Origin: Boswellia sacra
Taxonomy: Eukaryota > Streptophyta > Magnoliopsida > Sapindales > Burseraceae
Reading direction: 5' to 3'
Assembly: GCA_013180625.2 (NCBI GenBank)
Contig: SNVD02010085.1
Coordinates: 248,001-312,000, forward strand
Length of the DNA: 64,000 nucleotides
Positions within the stretch are counted from its first letter, which is position 1. Each line of letters begins with the position of its first letter. A program made the translations under genes and the position numbers. Positions 11,401 through 23,246 of the stretch are shown here, piece after piece. The notes under the pieces are model-generated. The model was not told the DNA's origin. It made no database searches and saw only the letters and a list, made by a program, of their open reading frames with translations.

Positions 11401-11765
11401 AAGTTAACCTTATATTATTTCGAAACTTATTTTATTGGTTTTTTAACCGTCTTTAGTAATTCCGTACTGTAAACTACCTTCAAAGTTATACAATCATATC
11501 ATTTACTAACTCAAAAAGAGTTTTTAATTGGTATTTATATAGATCAAAGTGTAATTCCCACTTGCTCACTTAATACATGTATTGATTTTTTAAATAGAGG
11601 CCTCTCAGAATCAACCGTCATCAAGCGACCGCTGACCATAATATATTGAATACTGAATGAAATGTTGATGAAACTTCCTCGTACGTGGGAGCACTTAAAA
11701 TTTTAAAAAAAAAAAACGTGTCCATTGCCCTTAAATTTAAACTTGTATATATTAATATACACCAT
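11401..11765. other. Spacer before the copia element
   Basis: AT-rich DNA with no coding or repeat signal, ending at the target site gatgt (11766-11770) of the copia insertion. Confidence 0.4.
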
Positions 11766-11770
11766 GATGT

Positions 11771-12317
11771 TGTTATGCACAAGCGAAAACGATAACCAAC
11801 AGAACAACCCAAAATGCACAACCACAACTATGCCAGATAATTGAATATAATAGCAACTATAGAGGCAACCAATCAACCACAATGCAAAAATAGAATACAC
11901 ACCAGGATTTAACGAGGCTCGGTATTAGTACCTACGTCCTCGAGTGCTGCTGAAGAAACTTTCCACTATCTTCAAAGAGAATTACAAACTTTTGGGCCAC
12001 AATACAAATACCACAACTATTAGGCCAAACTGCAATTACCCAAATAGTTGGGCCAAACTATAATTACCCAAACAATTGGGCAATACTACAAATACCCAAA
12101 ACAAAGGGAGAAAAGCAAATATTACAAACTTTAAGGTCCTTACGGAAAGGCCCTTAAACTACGAGGTCTTACTTACAAGACCTTACAATTTTGGGGGGTG
12201 AAAGATATTTCAATTTGGTACAATAAAAATTTCCTATATGGCTTCCTTTTATAAGGGTCACATGACACCCACATTTTGCTCTCAACCGATGTGGGATATG
12301 AGCCAACAAAACTAACA
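11771..12317 (-). repeat. Copia-1 3' LTR
   Basis: Begins tgttatgcac and ends actaaca on the plus strand. The pair at 16442-16986 matches along its full length. It contains the phrase acctacgtcctcgag also present in the partner. Confidence 0.93.
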
Positions 12318-12340
12318 AATCTCCACCTTGGCGAATATGC
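12318..12340 (-). other. Copia-1 polypurine tract
   Basis: Just inside the 3' LTR the minus strand contains AAGGTGGAGATT, the expected primer for second-strand synthesis. Confidence 0.8.
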
Positions 12341-12418
12341 CAACCCACCACAAAACTCTTCTTTTTCCCATATTCTCTATCACAACAACAACGCCTCCAA
12401 ATGAGCCTAATGGCACGG

Positions 12419-14115
12419 TCAAACACACACAATGTTGATCAAGTCCAAACAATGACTGAACTTGATCGCTGTCACAACCTTAGTCAACATGTCTGCGGGA
12501 TTCTCGGCAGTCTCAATCTTCTGAAGTAAGATTCTTCCTTCATCAATGATTTCCCGCACAAAATGATACCGAACATCAATATGCTTCGTACGAACATGGA
12601 ACACTGGATTCTTCGCTAAGTGGATAGCACTCTGACTGTCAGAATAAAGAGTAATCTTCTTCTGCCCAATTCCCAATTCATCCAACAATCCCTGTAACCA
12701 AATAGCTTCCTTCACAGCCTCTGTCATAGCCATATACTCTGCTTCCGTAGTAGACAAAGCCACTGTAGACTGTAAAGTAGACTTCCAACTCACTGGTGCT
12801 CTTGCAAGAGTAAACACATAACTGGTTGTGGACCGACGTTTATCCAAATCACCAGCATAATCAAAATCAACATAACCAATAGCATACTGATCACACGTAT
12901 CATCCCTATCAAAGACTAAGCCAATATCTATGGTTTTCAACAAATACCCTAGAATCCATTTCACTGCTTGCCAATGTCCTTTACCAGAATCATGCATATA
13001 CCTGCTCACAACTCCAACTGCATGTGAAATGTCGGGTCTCATACACACCATAGCATACATCAGGCTACCAACTGCATTAGCATACGGAACTCGAAACATG
13101 TACTCTCGTTCCTCATCTGTACTAGGAGATAAAGATGCACTGAGCTTCATATGAGGAGCAAGTGGAGTACTTACAGGTTTTGACTGCTCTGTAATGCCAA
13201 ACCGCTGTAATACCTTCTTCAAATACTGCTTCTGAGTCAAACAAATCTTGCTTCACCCTCTATCTCTGCTAATCTCCATGCCAAGAATCTTCTTAGCTTC
13301 ACCCAAATCTTTCATCTCAAACTCTCGATTCAACTGAGTCTTCAACTTTGCAATTTCTTCGACATTCGTCGAAGCTATCAACATATCATCAACATACAAG
13401 AGTAGATAAATGAAAGAACCATCACGTAGCCTCCGAAAATACACACAATTATCAAATTTACTTCTTGTGTACCTCTGACCTATCATAAACCGATCAAATC
13501 GCTTATACCACTGTTTGGGAGATTGCTTCAAACCATAAAGCGATCTTTTCAGTTTGCAAACCAAATTTTCCTTACCAGCAACTTTGAATCCCTCTGGCTG
13601 AGTCATATAGATTTCCTCTCATTGTAGTCAATTCCTTCCCTCTGAGCGTAGCCTTTAGCCACCAACCTTGCCTTGTAGCGGACATCATTCTTGTCAGGAA
13701 ATCCATCTTTCTTTGCATATACCCATTTGCACCCAATTACCTTTTTACCCTTCGGTAGTTGAGCTAGCTCCCAAGTTTCATTCTTCTAAAGAGACTGCAT
13801 CTCTTCGCTCATAGCTGTCTTCCACTCATCAACTTCAGAACATCTGACTACCTCTCTATAAGTGGAAGGAACATCAGCATCTATAATTGGAAGTGCATAG
13901 GCCACCATATCAGCAAATCAAGCAGGTCTGCGAATCTCACGTCTTGGCCTATCAACTGCAATAGATTCTTGTTGCTGTTGACGTTCCTGAGTAGAACCCT
14001 CACCATCATCTCCCAAATCCTCCTCTGTCATAGGAGTACCATCATCTATCTCAATAGATCTAACTGGGTTCAATGTCGTCGTTTCAAACTCCACCTGCTG
14101 CTGAGTATGCTCCAC
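12419..14115 (-). pseudogene. Copia-1 reverse transcriptase and RNase H, broken
   Basis: The remaining pol lies in three pieces. About 14115-13918 is a charged linker. About 13606-13253 is RT with SLYGLKQSPKQWYK and the catalytic LLLYVDDMLIA. About 13240-12419 is the RT end and RNase H, including [10 protein letters not shown] and [14 protein letters not shown], ending near [11 protein letters not shown]. Frame breaks lie between the pieces (13606-13918 and 13241-13252). The motifs are intact but the protein is interrupted. Confidence 0.9.
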
Positions 14116-14118
14116 CTG

Positions 14119-15534
14119 CTATGGAGTACCATTCATCTTTGTCTGGTTTTCTGATTTCTTCAACATTGAAGACTCATCAAATGTCACATCTCTGCTGGAT
14201 ACAATCTTCCTCGAACTAGGACACCAATGACGATATCCTTTTACTCCTGAAGCAAATCCCAAGAAAATCGCTTTCTTGGCTCTAGGATCCAGCTTAGATT
14301 CTTTCACATGATAATATGCAGTAGAACCAAAAACATGTAAAGAATCATAATCAGAAACAGGTTGTCCAGACCATACCTCCAATGGAGTTCTATCACTAAT
14401 AGCAGCTGAAGGTAGACGATTAATGAGATGACATGCATAAGTCACAGCCTCAGCCCAAAACTCTTTGCCCAACCCAGCATTGGACAACATACACCGAACT
14501 TTCTCCAGCAATGTCCGGTTCATGCGTTCTGCCACCCCATTCTGCTGTGGTGTACCTCTAACAGTAAAATGACGTACAATACCTTCATCTTGACACAATT
14601 TTAAAAACTGATCACTGCAATACTCACCACCATTATCTGTTTTGAGATGCTTGATCTTCTTGCCAGTCTGTGTCTCAATCATCTTTTTCCACTTAAGGAA
14701 AACACGAAGTACATCATCTTTTGATTTCAAACAATACACCCAAGTTCTTCTGGAAAAGTCATCAACAAAAGTAAAAAAGTAGTGCCTACCTCCCATCGAT
14801 GCTGTTTTAGTAGGTCCCCACACATCTGAGTGAACGTAATCAATAATACCCTTGGTATTATGAATAGCGGTGCCAAATTTCACTCTCTTCTGCTTTCCCA
14901 GAACACAATGCTCACAGAAATCCAGCTTGCAGGTCTTTGCACCTTTCAATAAGCCTCGTTTCACTAAACTGAATAAGGCTTTCTCACCTGCATGTCCCAA
15001 ACGCATATGCCACAGTCTCGTGATCTCTGAATCTGCATCATTATCAGAAACCGTAGCCGCTGATCCAGTAACCGTACTACCATTATAGTAATACAAGTTG
15101 TTCCTCCTAGTGCCTTTCAATACCACAAGAGCGCCTGAAGTGACCCTCAGAATACCATCTCGAATAGATATACCACAGCCTTTAGATTCTAAGGCTCCCA
15201 AAGAGATGAGATTCTTCTTCAACTTCGGTACATATCGAACATCTGTCAGAACTCTAGTCAGTCCATCATGATTCCTCAATCGGATCGAACCTATCCCAGC
15301 AGTATGGCAAATATCATCATTGCCCATATACACAACTCCACAATCAAGCTCTTCAAACTGAAAGAACCAATCCCGATGTGGACACATATGATAAGTACAA
15401 CCCGAATCCATAATCCACTCATCAGAACCAGAAGTGGATAGGTGACCAGCTAGACATATATCTGACTCACTATCATCCTCACGCTCAACAACACATGCAT
15501 CAGAAACAGTCTTGCCCTTTTCTTTCTTTTTCAA
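14119..15534 (-). CDS. Copia-1 protease and integrase part of pol
   Basis: An open stretch of 471 codons. The aspartic protease motif MDSGCTYHM is near residue 42. It is followed by the integrase zinc region (RLGHAGEKAL and later CEHCVLGK) and the catalytic core with the three acidic residues in HSDVWGP, KTDNGGEY and NGVAERMNR. The stretch ends at a TAG near 14116, upstream of the reverse transcriptase, so a single polyprotein can no longer be made. In copia elements this part is joined in frame to gag and RT. The first residue shown here is only where the frame is conveniently opened, and the real protein would continue from gag. Confidence 0.92.
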   Translation of the reverse strand: MKKKEKGKTVSDACVVEREDDSESDICLAGHLSTSGSDEWIMDSGCTYHMCPHRDWFFQFEELDCGVVYMGNDDICHTAGIGSIRLRNHDGLTRVLTDVRYVPKLKKNLISLGALESKGCGISIRDGILRVTSGALVVLKGTRRNNLYYYNGSTVTGSAATVSDNDADSEITRLWHMRLGHAGEKALFSLVKRGLLKGAKTCKLDFCEHCVLGKQKRVKFGTAIHNTKGIIDYVHSDVWGPTKTASMGGRHYFFTFVDDFSRRTWVYCLKSKDDVLRVFLKWKKMIETQTGKKIKHLKTDNGGEYCSDQFLKLCQDEGIVRHFTVRGTPQQNGVAERMNRTLLEKVRCMLSNAGLGKEFWAEAVTYACHLINRLPSAAISDRTPLEVWSGQPVSDYDSLHVFGSTAYYHVKESKLDPRAKKAIFLGFASGVKGYRHWCPSSRKIVSSRDVTFDESSMLKKSENQTKMNGTP

Positions 15535-15539
15535 CTTAG

Positions 15540-16277
15540 GACAATCTTTCTTCCAATGCCCTTTCTCACGACAAAAGGCACACTCATCTTTTCCTAATCT
15601 ACCCCTCGACCAAGATTTTCCCTTGACTACGCCCTCTCACTGTCAATGCATCTACTGACTCATCCCTATGTTTCCTTTGATCTTTCTTACGAATTTCATA
15701 ATTCAACAAAGCAGAACAAACTTCTTCAAAAGACAGTTTATCTTTCCCATGGATAAGAGTAATGCATAAATGATCTAATTCATCCGAGAAGTGAGCCAAT
15801 CAATAGCATAGCCTTAATTTCATCTTTGAAGGTTTCATCTAAGTTTAACAAATCAGCAATTAACTTATTAAACTCATCAATATGAGAACTGATGCTCGTA
15901 CCTGGTTTCAACTGGAGACGGAACAATCTCTTCAATAAATACAACCGATTCTCATTGCTTTTCTTCATATATTTGTTCTCCAGCGCCTTCCACAATTTAT
16001 TTGCAGATGTCTCCTTAGTGAACGGATACTTTTGTTCTCTACACAAGTAAGAGCGAATCAACCCACAAGCTTTTATATTCAGCCTGTCCCAATCTCTTGC
16101 ACTGATATCTTCTGGTTTTGTTTCTTCCAGAACAATATCCAAATCCTGCTGATACAACCCGTCCAGCACCTCACTCTGCCATAAGCCGAAATTATTTCGA
16201 CCATCAAATTTTTCAACATCTATTTTTGCATTTGTCACAGTTACTGTCTTCTCAGATACAGTTGACGATGAAGCCAT
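15540..16277 (-). pseudogene. Copia-1 gag
   Basis: Capsid-like protein of the copia element. It starts at ATG 16277 (MASSSTVSEKTVTVTNAKI) and includes the gag core with the motif ALENKYMKKS. The reading frame shifts near 15790 and again near 15620. The CCHC nucleic-acid knuckle (CAFCREKGHWKKDC) is still readable at about 15590-15548, in frame with the downstream protease. Two frame breaks make it non-functional. Confidence 0.88.
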
Positions 16278-16427
16278 TACTACCTCTCACAAATAAGCTC
16301 GATACACAAACACCAATAACCAAGCTCCAACAAATTATTATATTCAATAACTAGCAATCCAAAATCAACAGCCCAGAATAGTAGCAAGTGCTTCAAAGAA
16401 ATAGCCACTAACTACCCAAAACCTTCG

Positions 16428-16439
16428 GCTCTGATACCA
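16428..16439 (-). other. Copia-1 primer-binding site
   Basis: The minus strand reads TGGTATCAGAGC two bases from the LTR, complementary to the 3' end of plant initiator-Met tRNA, the usual primer for copia elements. Confidence 0.93.
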
Positions 16440-16441
16440 AT

Positions 16442-16986
16442 TGTTATGCACAAGCGGAAACGATAACCAACAGAACAACCCAAAATGCACAACCACAACT
16501 ATGCCAGATAATTGAATATAATAGCAACTATAGAGGCAACCAATCAACCACAATGCAAAAATAGAATACACACCAGGATTTAACGAGGTTCGGTAATAGT
16601 ACCTACGTCCTCGAGCGCTGCTGAAGAAACTTTCCACTATCTTCAAAGAGAATTACAAACTTTTGGGCCACAATAAAATACCACAACTATTGGGCCAAAC
16701 TGCAATTACCCAAATAGTTGGGCCAAACTATAATTACCCAAACAATTGGGCAATACTACAAATACCTAAAACAAAGGGAGAAAAGCAAATATTACAAACT
16801 TTAAGGTCCTTACAGAAAGGCCCTTAAAATACGAGGTCTTACTTCGAGACCTTACAATTTTGGGGGGTGAAAGATATTTCAATTTGATACAATAAAAATT
16901 TCCCATATGACTTCCTTTTGTAAGGGCCATATGACACCCACATTTCGCTCTCAACCGATGTGGGATATGAGCCAACAAAACTAACA
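16442..16986 (-). repeat. Copia-1 5' LTR
   Basis: Partner of 11771-12317, with TG and CA tips and followed directly by the target duplication gatgt. It would hold the element's promoter on the minus strand. Confidence 0.93.
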
Positions 16987-16991
16987 GATGT

Positions 16992-17373
16992 GGCTGACGA
17001 CAAAAGCCCCTGGCTTTGCCTTTTCCATGTTTTCTAAGATGTATAATTCTGATTCTTCTGCCGTATGATTACTTCTGGCTTTGGTACTTGAAACGATATT
17101 TCAGTTCGCCACCAGCCACTCCTAAATTTAATTAACTTATCCGCCTATCTGGTCATAGGTCTATTCAAAGCTTGGCTGGTTGTGAGTTTTGTGTATTCTT
17201 GAACCGGAACATTTCGCCTCGGGAAATGTGAAAGTAAAGTTCATGAACTTATAAAGGTGTAAAAGAGTTCAATAATTGTTTATTAAAGACGAGTTACGAC
17301 CTTTCATTATCTCCTATTGACAACAAAAACATCATAATCTTAAAATTTGACTATTAGAAGAAATAAAATTTAC
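16992..17373. other. Spacer
   Basis: Non-coding DNA between the copia element and the inverted-repeat element. The part near 17205-17350 is weakly similar to about 24270-24430. No gene is seen. Confidence 0.35.
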
Positions 17374-18236
17374 GAGTAATTATTGACACCCCCCATGTTT
17401 AGGTGAAGTACATTTTTCTTCAACTTTTAGTGAAATAACATACAGATCTCTAATTTTTAAATACTGTTAATTCATCTGTTAAATATAGGGATAATTTTAA
17501 TTTACCCCCTGAGGTTAGGTTTAAAAAAATTTGAGGACCTCAATTTTCTGAAATCTAAGATTGCCCCATGAGGTTACTGTAGTACCGTTAGATTTAACGA
17601 AAAATGTATTAAATAGTAATTTAACGCTAATAAACAGTAGTATTTTTCATTAAATCTAACGGTTTAATGCATTTTTCGTTAAATCTAACGGTGCTACAGT
17701 AACTTCAGGGGGCAATCTTAGATTTCAGAAAACTGAAGTCCTCAATTTTTTTTAGGCCTAACCTCAGGGGATAAATTAGAATTACCCCTTAAATATATCA
17801 CGAAAAGATAATTTTACTCTCATTTATATTATAAAATTTATTATTTATTTCTCTATATAAAACGGATAAATTTTAAAAATACAAACAGGACTAGAAAGAT
17901 TAATATATTTTAAAATTTTATAGAAAATGATTTGTATAGATGGTTTGCAAAAAAAAATGATTTTTCAAAAATAAAAAATTAAAAAAATGGCTTGTAAATA
18001 AACTAACTATTTTTTGAAAAAAATAAGTTTCTAAATAAAAATTAATGTTTTAAAATTTTTCTCCATTATAAATGAAAATAAATAAAGTAATCTTATAATA
18101 CAAATAGGGATAAAATTATCTTTCTATAATATGTTTAACGGATGGATATTGAAAATTGAAGGTCTTTAAGTAACTTCGCCGACGGTTAAGAGGAGAGTGT
18201 TACTTTGTGTAATGGGGGCGGCAATGTTAATTACTC
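17374..18236. mobile_element. Inverted-repeat (MITE-like) element carrying a second MITE
   Basis: Starts gagtaattattgacacccccc-like and ends gggggcggcaatgttaattactc. The two ends form imperfect terminal inverted repeats of about 23 bp. Flanks share only a short aaattt-like phrase, so a target duplication is not proved. It encodes nothing obvious and hosts the 301-bp MITE at 17488-17788. Confidence 0.6.
17488..17788. mobile_element. Palindromic MITE, 9-bp target duplication
   Basis: A 301-bp element that starts gggataattttaattt and ends aaattagaattacccc. It is nearly palindromic throughout, including internal inverted copies of ttaacgaaaaatg. The exact 9-bp duplication ttaaatata flanks it (17479-17487 and 17789-17797), which points to a Mutator-type transposase acting in trans. 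The tip resembles that of the element at 4791-6072. Confidence 0.9.
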
Positions 18237-18307
18237 TAAATTTTTATTAAAAGATTTGAATTTTTAAATATTTATCGATCCCTTTATTTGTTGTCGCTAC
18301 AACAGGG

Positions 18308-18720
18308 AGGACTATTTACGACGGGCCAAAACCGTCATAAATAGTCATTTGCGACGGTTCTTAACCGCCGTAAAAAAAACGCAGTAAAAGTTTTTACGGC
18401 GGTTTCAGCCCGTCGTAAACACAGTTTACGGCGGTTTAGCTGTTCGACGCAAAAACAAGCGACGAAACAAGATTGGCAATCACCACCCTTTTTACGACGG
18501 TTTTGTGTTCGTCATAAAAAGTTAGTATTTACGACAAACAAAAAACCGTCGTGAAAAGTAAGTATTTACGACGAACAAAAAACTGTAGTAAAAAGTCACA
18601 AAACCGCCATAAAAGGATTTTATACAATTTTTATACAACTGTCATGGGTTGATAGGGAACCGCCGTAAATAGTTAGGAAAAATTTTTTGCATCGACCCGA
18701 AAATCGTCGTAAATAGTTAG
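18308..18720. repeat. CACTA subterminal repeats, left end
   Basis: At least a dozen copies in both orientations of a motif like TTTACGACGGTTT or TTTACGGCGGTTT. In En/Spm-type elements such motifs bind the element's own DNA-binding protein. A few copies also occur at the right end (22845-22920). Confidence 0.85.
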
Positions 18721-19162
18721 CAAAAATTTTTCAAAGTTTCGCTGCTTGTGCTATTATATATTTATTTATTGTTTACAAAATAATTAACAGGTCCCACAAA
18801 AATGTTTTGATATAATTCTTTATTCATTAATTTAATGAATATAATGCAATTAAATCAAATACAAAAATATCTCATATAATGGTTCATTCATAATCTAAGA
18901 AAGCCAAATATAACGCAATCATCATCCACACTATTCATCATCTTATAATTAAACAATTAAACAACATGTCAGTTAGATTTCAATAACCTTCACATAACTT
19001 AATCATCTGATAAGTAAATTACAAAACTTTGTAAACAACCTATAACTTGGTAAACAACTTGCAACTTGGTAAATAACCTGCAAGAATCGATTTGCACCAA
19101 GAGCATAATCATTAAGTAACATTATATATTATGAAACAAATTGTTTAATTTCATTTATATAC

Positions 19163-21200
19163 TTATTCGTTATCTTGATCTGATTCACGATCTATGATGT
19201 CGTTTGTTCCATGACTATCAAATTGGAAACGACTACGGTGTCCACTTGAAGCATCTGTGACCTATGTACCAAAAAAAATTGAAACATAAGTTAAAAATGT
19301 AATTCAACTAAAACTAGATTTTTAACTTTAAGAAATAAGTAAATACCAGTCTTGTAGAAACGAAACGACTTCATCATACATCACCTTCATGTTGTTGTGA
19401 TCCTACTTCAAGTTGTTGTGTGCTTCATTCAAGTTTCTGTGTCCTAGGGGAGATTTGTTGCCGCCAAAACAAATACAAGTTCATCTGTCCGCATCAAACC
19501 ATCCATTTGCAATCTATCCAAGTCAATAATTTGGGAAGGTAAAGTTGAAATCTAGCAATTTCATTTTTAAGTAATTGTCATTGGCATTGACAAACAAAGC
19601 AAGTCTATTAACATTATTGCAATTGCATACACCTCCTAACTATGTTAACCAAACATTAAAAATAAAAAGGTAACATACAAAACAATGACACTGGCATTGT
19701 CAAAAAATTATGAAACCAAGTGGGGAACAATTACTTTCACAGGCTGCAGCAAATGGCAATATGTCAGTGAACAAAATCAAATATAGTTAAATAATTCTAG
19801 ATTTAATCCTATTCAAGTAATGGAAGCACTGTCGGCAATTTAAAACTTAAGTTCTAAAGAATCATATAACAAAAAGTGTAAATTGCATGGAATTACGTTG
19901 AGCTATCCAGATTAAAAATAATAATAATAATTTCATGGAAATAATTATAAAAGGAAGCAAGATATTATGTAATAAATTAAACTCAGCCGGGTGACAGAAA
20001 TTGACACTTCATCCCATATGCCAGTGTTCGTATCCCTGCAATGTTAAAGATTAAAAGATTGTATGTAATAAAAGATGAAAAGATTGAAAGTTTCTAATAA
20101 ATCCCATAAACAAGATTTGTATTTTGTTAATTTTAGTTAAAGATATTTCAAATACAATAATAAAAATAAAAATAAAAAAGAACAAAAAAACAACTAACCC
20201 ATATCCATCACTCAACTAATAAATAATAAGTAAAAATTACGAAATATTTATCGTTATTACAAAATTTATTACTATAAATTTATTCAATCACTAGTTGCTA
20301 AAAGTTATTTTGACAAAAATGATGTTGTTGCCTCTCCCAGATGCCATTATCATTAACGTCTAGTAATTGATAAAGCAACTCTTCAATTTCATCCTTGGTC
20401 CCCTTCTCATAACTCGCCTGCAATAAAAGGTTACAACAAATTGAAGAATTATAATTATGGGTCAGCCAGCTCTAGTCACTTAAAATTTTAAACTATCTAA
20501 TCTATCGATTTAACCAGAAACACCACTAATCCCAGATCAAACTAAAATCCAAATTGAAAATTTCTAGTAAAACATCACTCAATAATCATCAACACCGAAT
20601 TATAAGAATTTAATTTCAATTCATTCCAATGAAGCAAATCTAATTATAAACCTAAATTACCATATCAGATTAAACAAGAAATTATCAGATTTGATTTCTT
20701 TTACATTACATGCATCTTTGTAAGGTCAATGGGTCTTGCCCAGTTTCATTCTTTTGTTACAAAGACATAAATGTATATAATATTGGTCGTGGTTACACAA
20801 ATCATTTTCGACAAAGAGGCCTACAAAGTTTGATAAAGTAACGAATCTATCTTGTTATGGGCTTAATTTCAGATAAATATCAAATAAATCAACAATATGA
20901 GGATCAAACATGATAATAACACATAATTATCCAAGTCAAAAGTGTTATCCTTTTGATTTACCATGTTAATCATAGCAAATAAACCATTAACTGTTAAAAA
21001 ACTATCTCCATTAACTGTTAAAAAACTATCTTGTAGACAAAAGCAAGTGCTTTTCCATGTTATCACAATTTTGTACAGCTAAAACCCATACTAAAATCAA
21101 TGTATAGGATACCTGAAAGTCACCAACTCTCCTAATGAGAACTCTGGGATTTCTATATGTCCATTTACCATCTTTTTCTCTTCTTGGATAATCCACTCAC
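19163..21200 (-). pseudogene. Spliced-looking exons inside the CACTA element, unrecognised
   Basis: Minus-strand stretches look like exons. About 21195-21110 includes KDGKWTYRNPRVLIRRVGD. About 20420-20330 includes KGTKDEIEELLYQLLD. About 19400-19347 includes KVMYDEVVSFLQ. A final exon at 19261-19163 reads VTDASSGHRSRFQFDSHG, then DRESDQDNE and stop, after a good acceptor (ggtacatag). They may be the tail of the element's accessory gene or a captured host gene. No stop-free joined protein could be assembled by eye, and I do not recognise the family. Confidence 0.3.
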
Positions 21201-23246
21201 CTCAGACAGAAACATTTTAGTTAAATCAACGCAATGTATATAATTAAAGATAGGAAAGGAAAACCATTTTGCACACATGTTTACCTTTGAATTTCAAAAT
21301 AAAAGCAAGTGAAAAATAACAGCCCATTTGTTATTAAATAAAAAATATTGTCAGATCCGTATGTAAATGTGGACAAAATAAATAAGTATACATTTTAAAA
21401 AGTTTAGTACCCTGTGTAATAAAAAAGAATTATTTTATATAATTCATAAGTATAATTCTAAATTTTCACTATAATACATGCAATAACTTTTATTATACAA
21501 CTTATTAAACATTCAACAAATAAATAATAATAAAATGCAATCAATTATGTATTTGAGTAGCATTGTAAAGACACTAACTTTAATATGATTTTGCAATTAG
21601 AAGAATAATGTAACGGATTATACAAACATTTATAACGTGTATTAAAGAAAGAACACGTAGCTCTAATGATAAATATTAAAGTAATTTTAAATATCATTGT
21701 TTATATCTGAATAATGCAACAATTTTTGTTAATTTAAATTAAATAAATGTGTTTGATAACAAATTCCATAAATTTTTTTTTTAATCTAGAGCAAATACTA
21801 GAAACAATTCTAAATAATTGTTTAACTATTAATATTAAAATAAACTTGAAGCCACAGGTATTAATGAAAAATTTGGACTTTAGCTTAGGCCACTTGATTT
21901 CAGAAGGGAACCAAAGGCAAGAATCAAATACGCACTAGTATGAAAATTTTTTAAAAAGAATTTACAACCTTTCCAAATCAACTCTATTTCCAATAATAAA
22001 AGATATAAGTAGATAAATAAAAAATTACCTGAGTAAAGCACGAACCAAAACCAGCCCACCTCATGTTCTTCCCAAAACGAAAACACAGACAGCTGTAGAG
22101 ACCACATGCAGATCGAAATTTCATCAACAAAATGAACAAATAGCAAAAAGACAAACTAACTAACTTCTATTACTCGTATGTCCTCTTATTTGAAATGACA
22201 GAAATGATAGAATAGCTCAAAAACAGCTTCAAGGCAGAGAAAACTCACAAATTTCCCTTAAACTAAAAACAGGGTTGCTGGGCTATCTTAGATCCCACCA
22301 TTGACGCCCGAAACCATACCCACCCATCATGAACTCACTCTAAGATGCCCACTTCACAACATTAAACTCCAACAAACCACTCCCATCATAAACCCTCCTA
22401 AGCCCCTGCTCACCACCGCCAACACTCACAAACTCATTATACTCTCCAACAAGTCCACCCCGCAGCTGGGTCTTGTGTCAAATTTACGATTGTCCATTAT
22501 CAGCAGTGACTTAAGAGAGCTGGAACCCAGAACGTGGTGGTAGTCAAAGAGGGTGGAGGTGGGGACGAGGGATCAGAAGTGGAGGGGGAGGAATTTGAGA
22601 AGGTGAAAAGGGGTTGGATAACAAGAGGTTTGAAGCGAAGGGGCGGCGGAGTCTATGTCGAAGGAAAGAGTCGAACGCCAACGAACGGTGTCTATGTGGG
22701 TGGATTGCTACAGATTTAAAAGCAGGGAGCAGGGAGGCTTTTGAATAGAGAGGGGATATTCGCGTCTGAGTGAAGAAAATTTACTTTGCATGCGGCAGCA
22801 ACAAATCAGGGTAAGAAAAAGGAAGGCTTATCATTATAAGTCATTTGATTTACGTCGGTTGTATCTGACTGCCATAGAGCTTATGTTTTACTGCGGTTTA
22901 AAAAAACCGCCGTGTATAGTTGCAGTAAAAGGCCCATTTTCTTGCAGTGTGTAAACAGTAATATGTATTATTTATAACATTTCTGTAGTCCTGATCTTGA
23001 ACATTAGTACGTAAAAGCAATAGGGAAAATATAAAATACCCCATTTTAGGGAGCATTTTTTTGAAATAGCCATCCCACCAAAAAGTTTTCATGTCATTCC
23101 TCCAACACCACAAAAAGTAGAAGAACCGCTCGTCTACTCTTCTTTTTTTCTTTCACCTTCTTCATTTACTCTCTAACCAACTTGACTAACTCATTAACTC
23201 TCCCAAACAATAAGGAAGCAAATTCATTTGGTTTTGAACATACAAC

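Larger units (their letters stand above)
11771..16986 (-). mobile_element. Ty1/copia retrotransposon, complete structure, defective
   Basis: Full structure on the minus strand: 5' LTR (16442-16986), Met primer site, gag, protease, integrase, reverse transcriptase and RNase H, polypurine tract, 3' LTR (11771-12317). The 5-bp duplication gatgt flanks it exactly (11766-11770 and 16987-16991). By eye the LTRs differ at about 16 of 545 positions plus two small indels, so insertion is fairly old. Frameshifts and stops interrupt gag and the integrase-to-RT stretch, so it cannot move by itself. The domain order (integrase before RT) marks it as copia, and its sequence type is close to Tnt1/Tork-like elements. 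Confidence 0.95.
18295..22949. mobile_element. CACTA (En/Spm-type) transposon, probably non-autonomous
   Basis: One end reads CGCTACAACAGGGA and the other, on the opposite strand, CACTGCAAGAAAATGG, both CACTA-like. The 3-bp duplication tgt flanks it (18292-18294 and 22950-22952). Both ends carry subterminal repeats of the tttacgacggttt type. The paralogous locus at about 10994-11010 has no insert, which confirms the borders. No transposase domain could be recognised inside, although several spliced-looking minus-strand exons exist. Confidence 0.9.

Noticed and set aside
12930..13154. Plus-strand frame opposite copia-1
   Set aside because: Shadow of the RT/RNase H coding strand, with no independent support.
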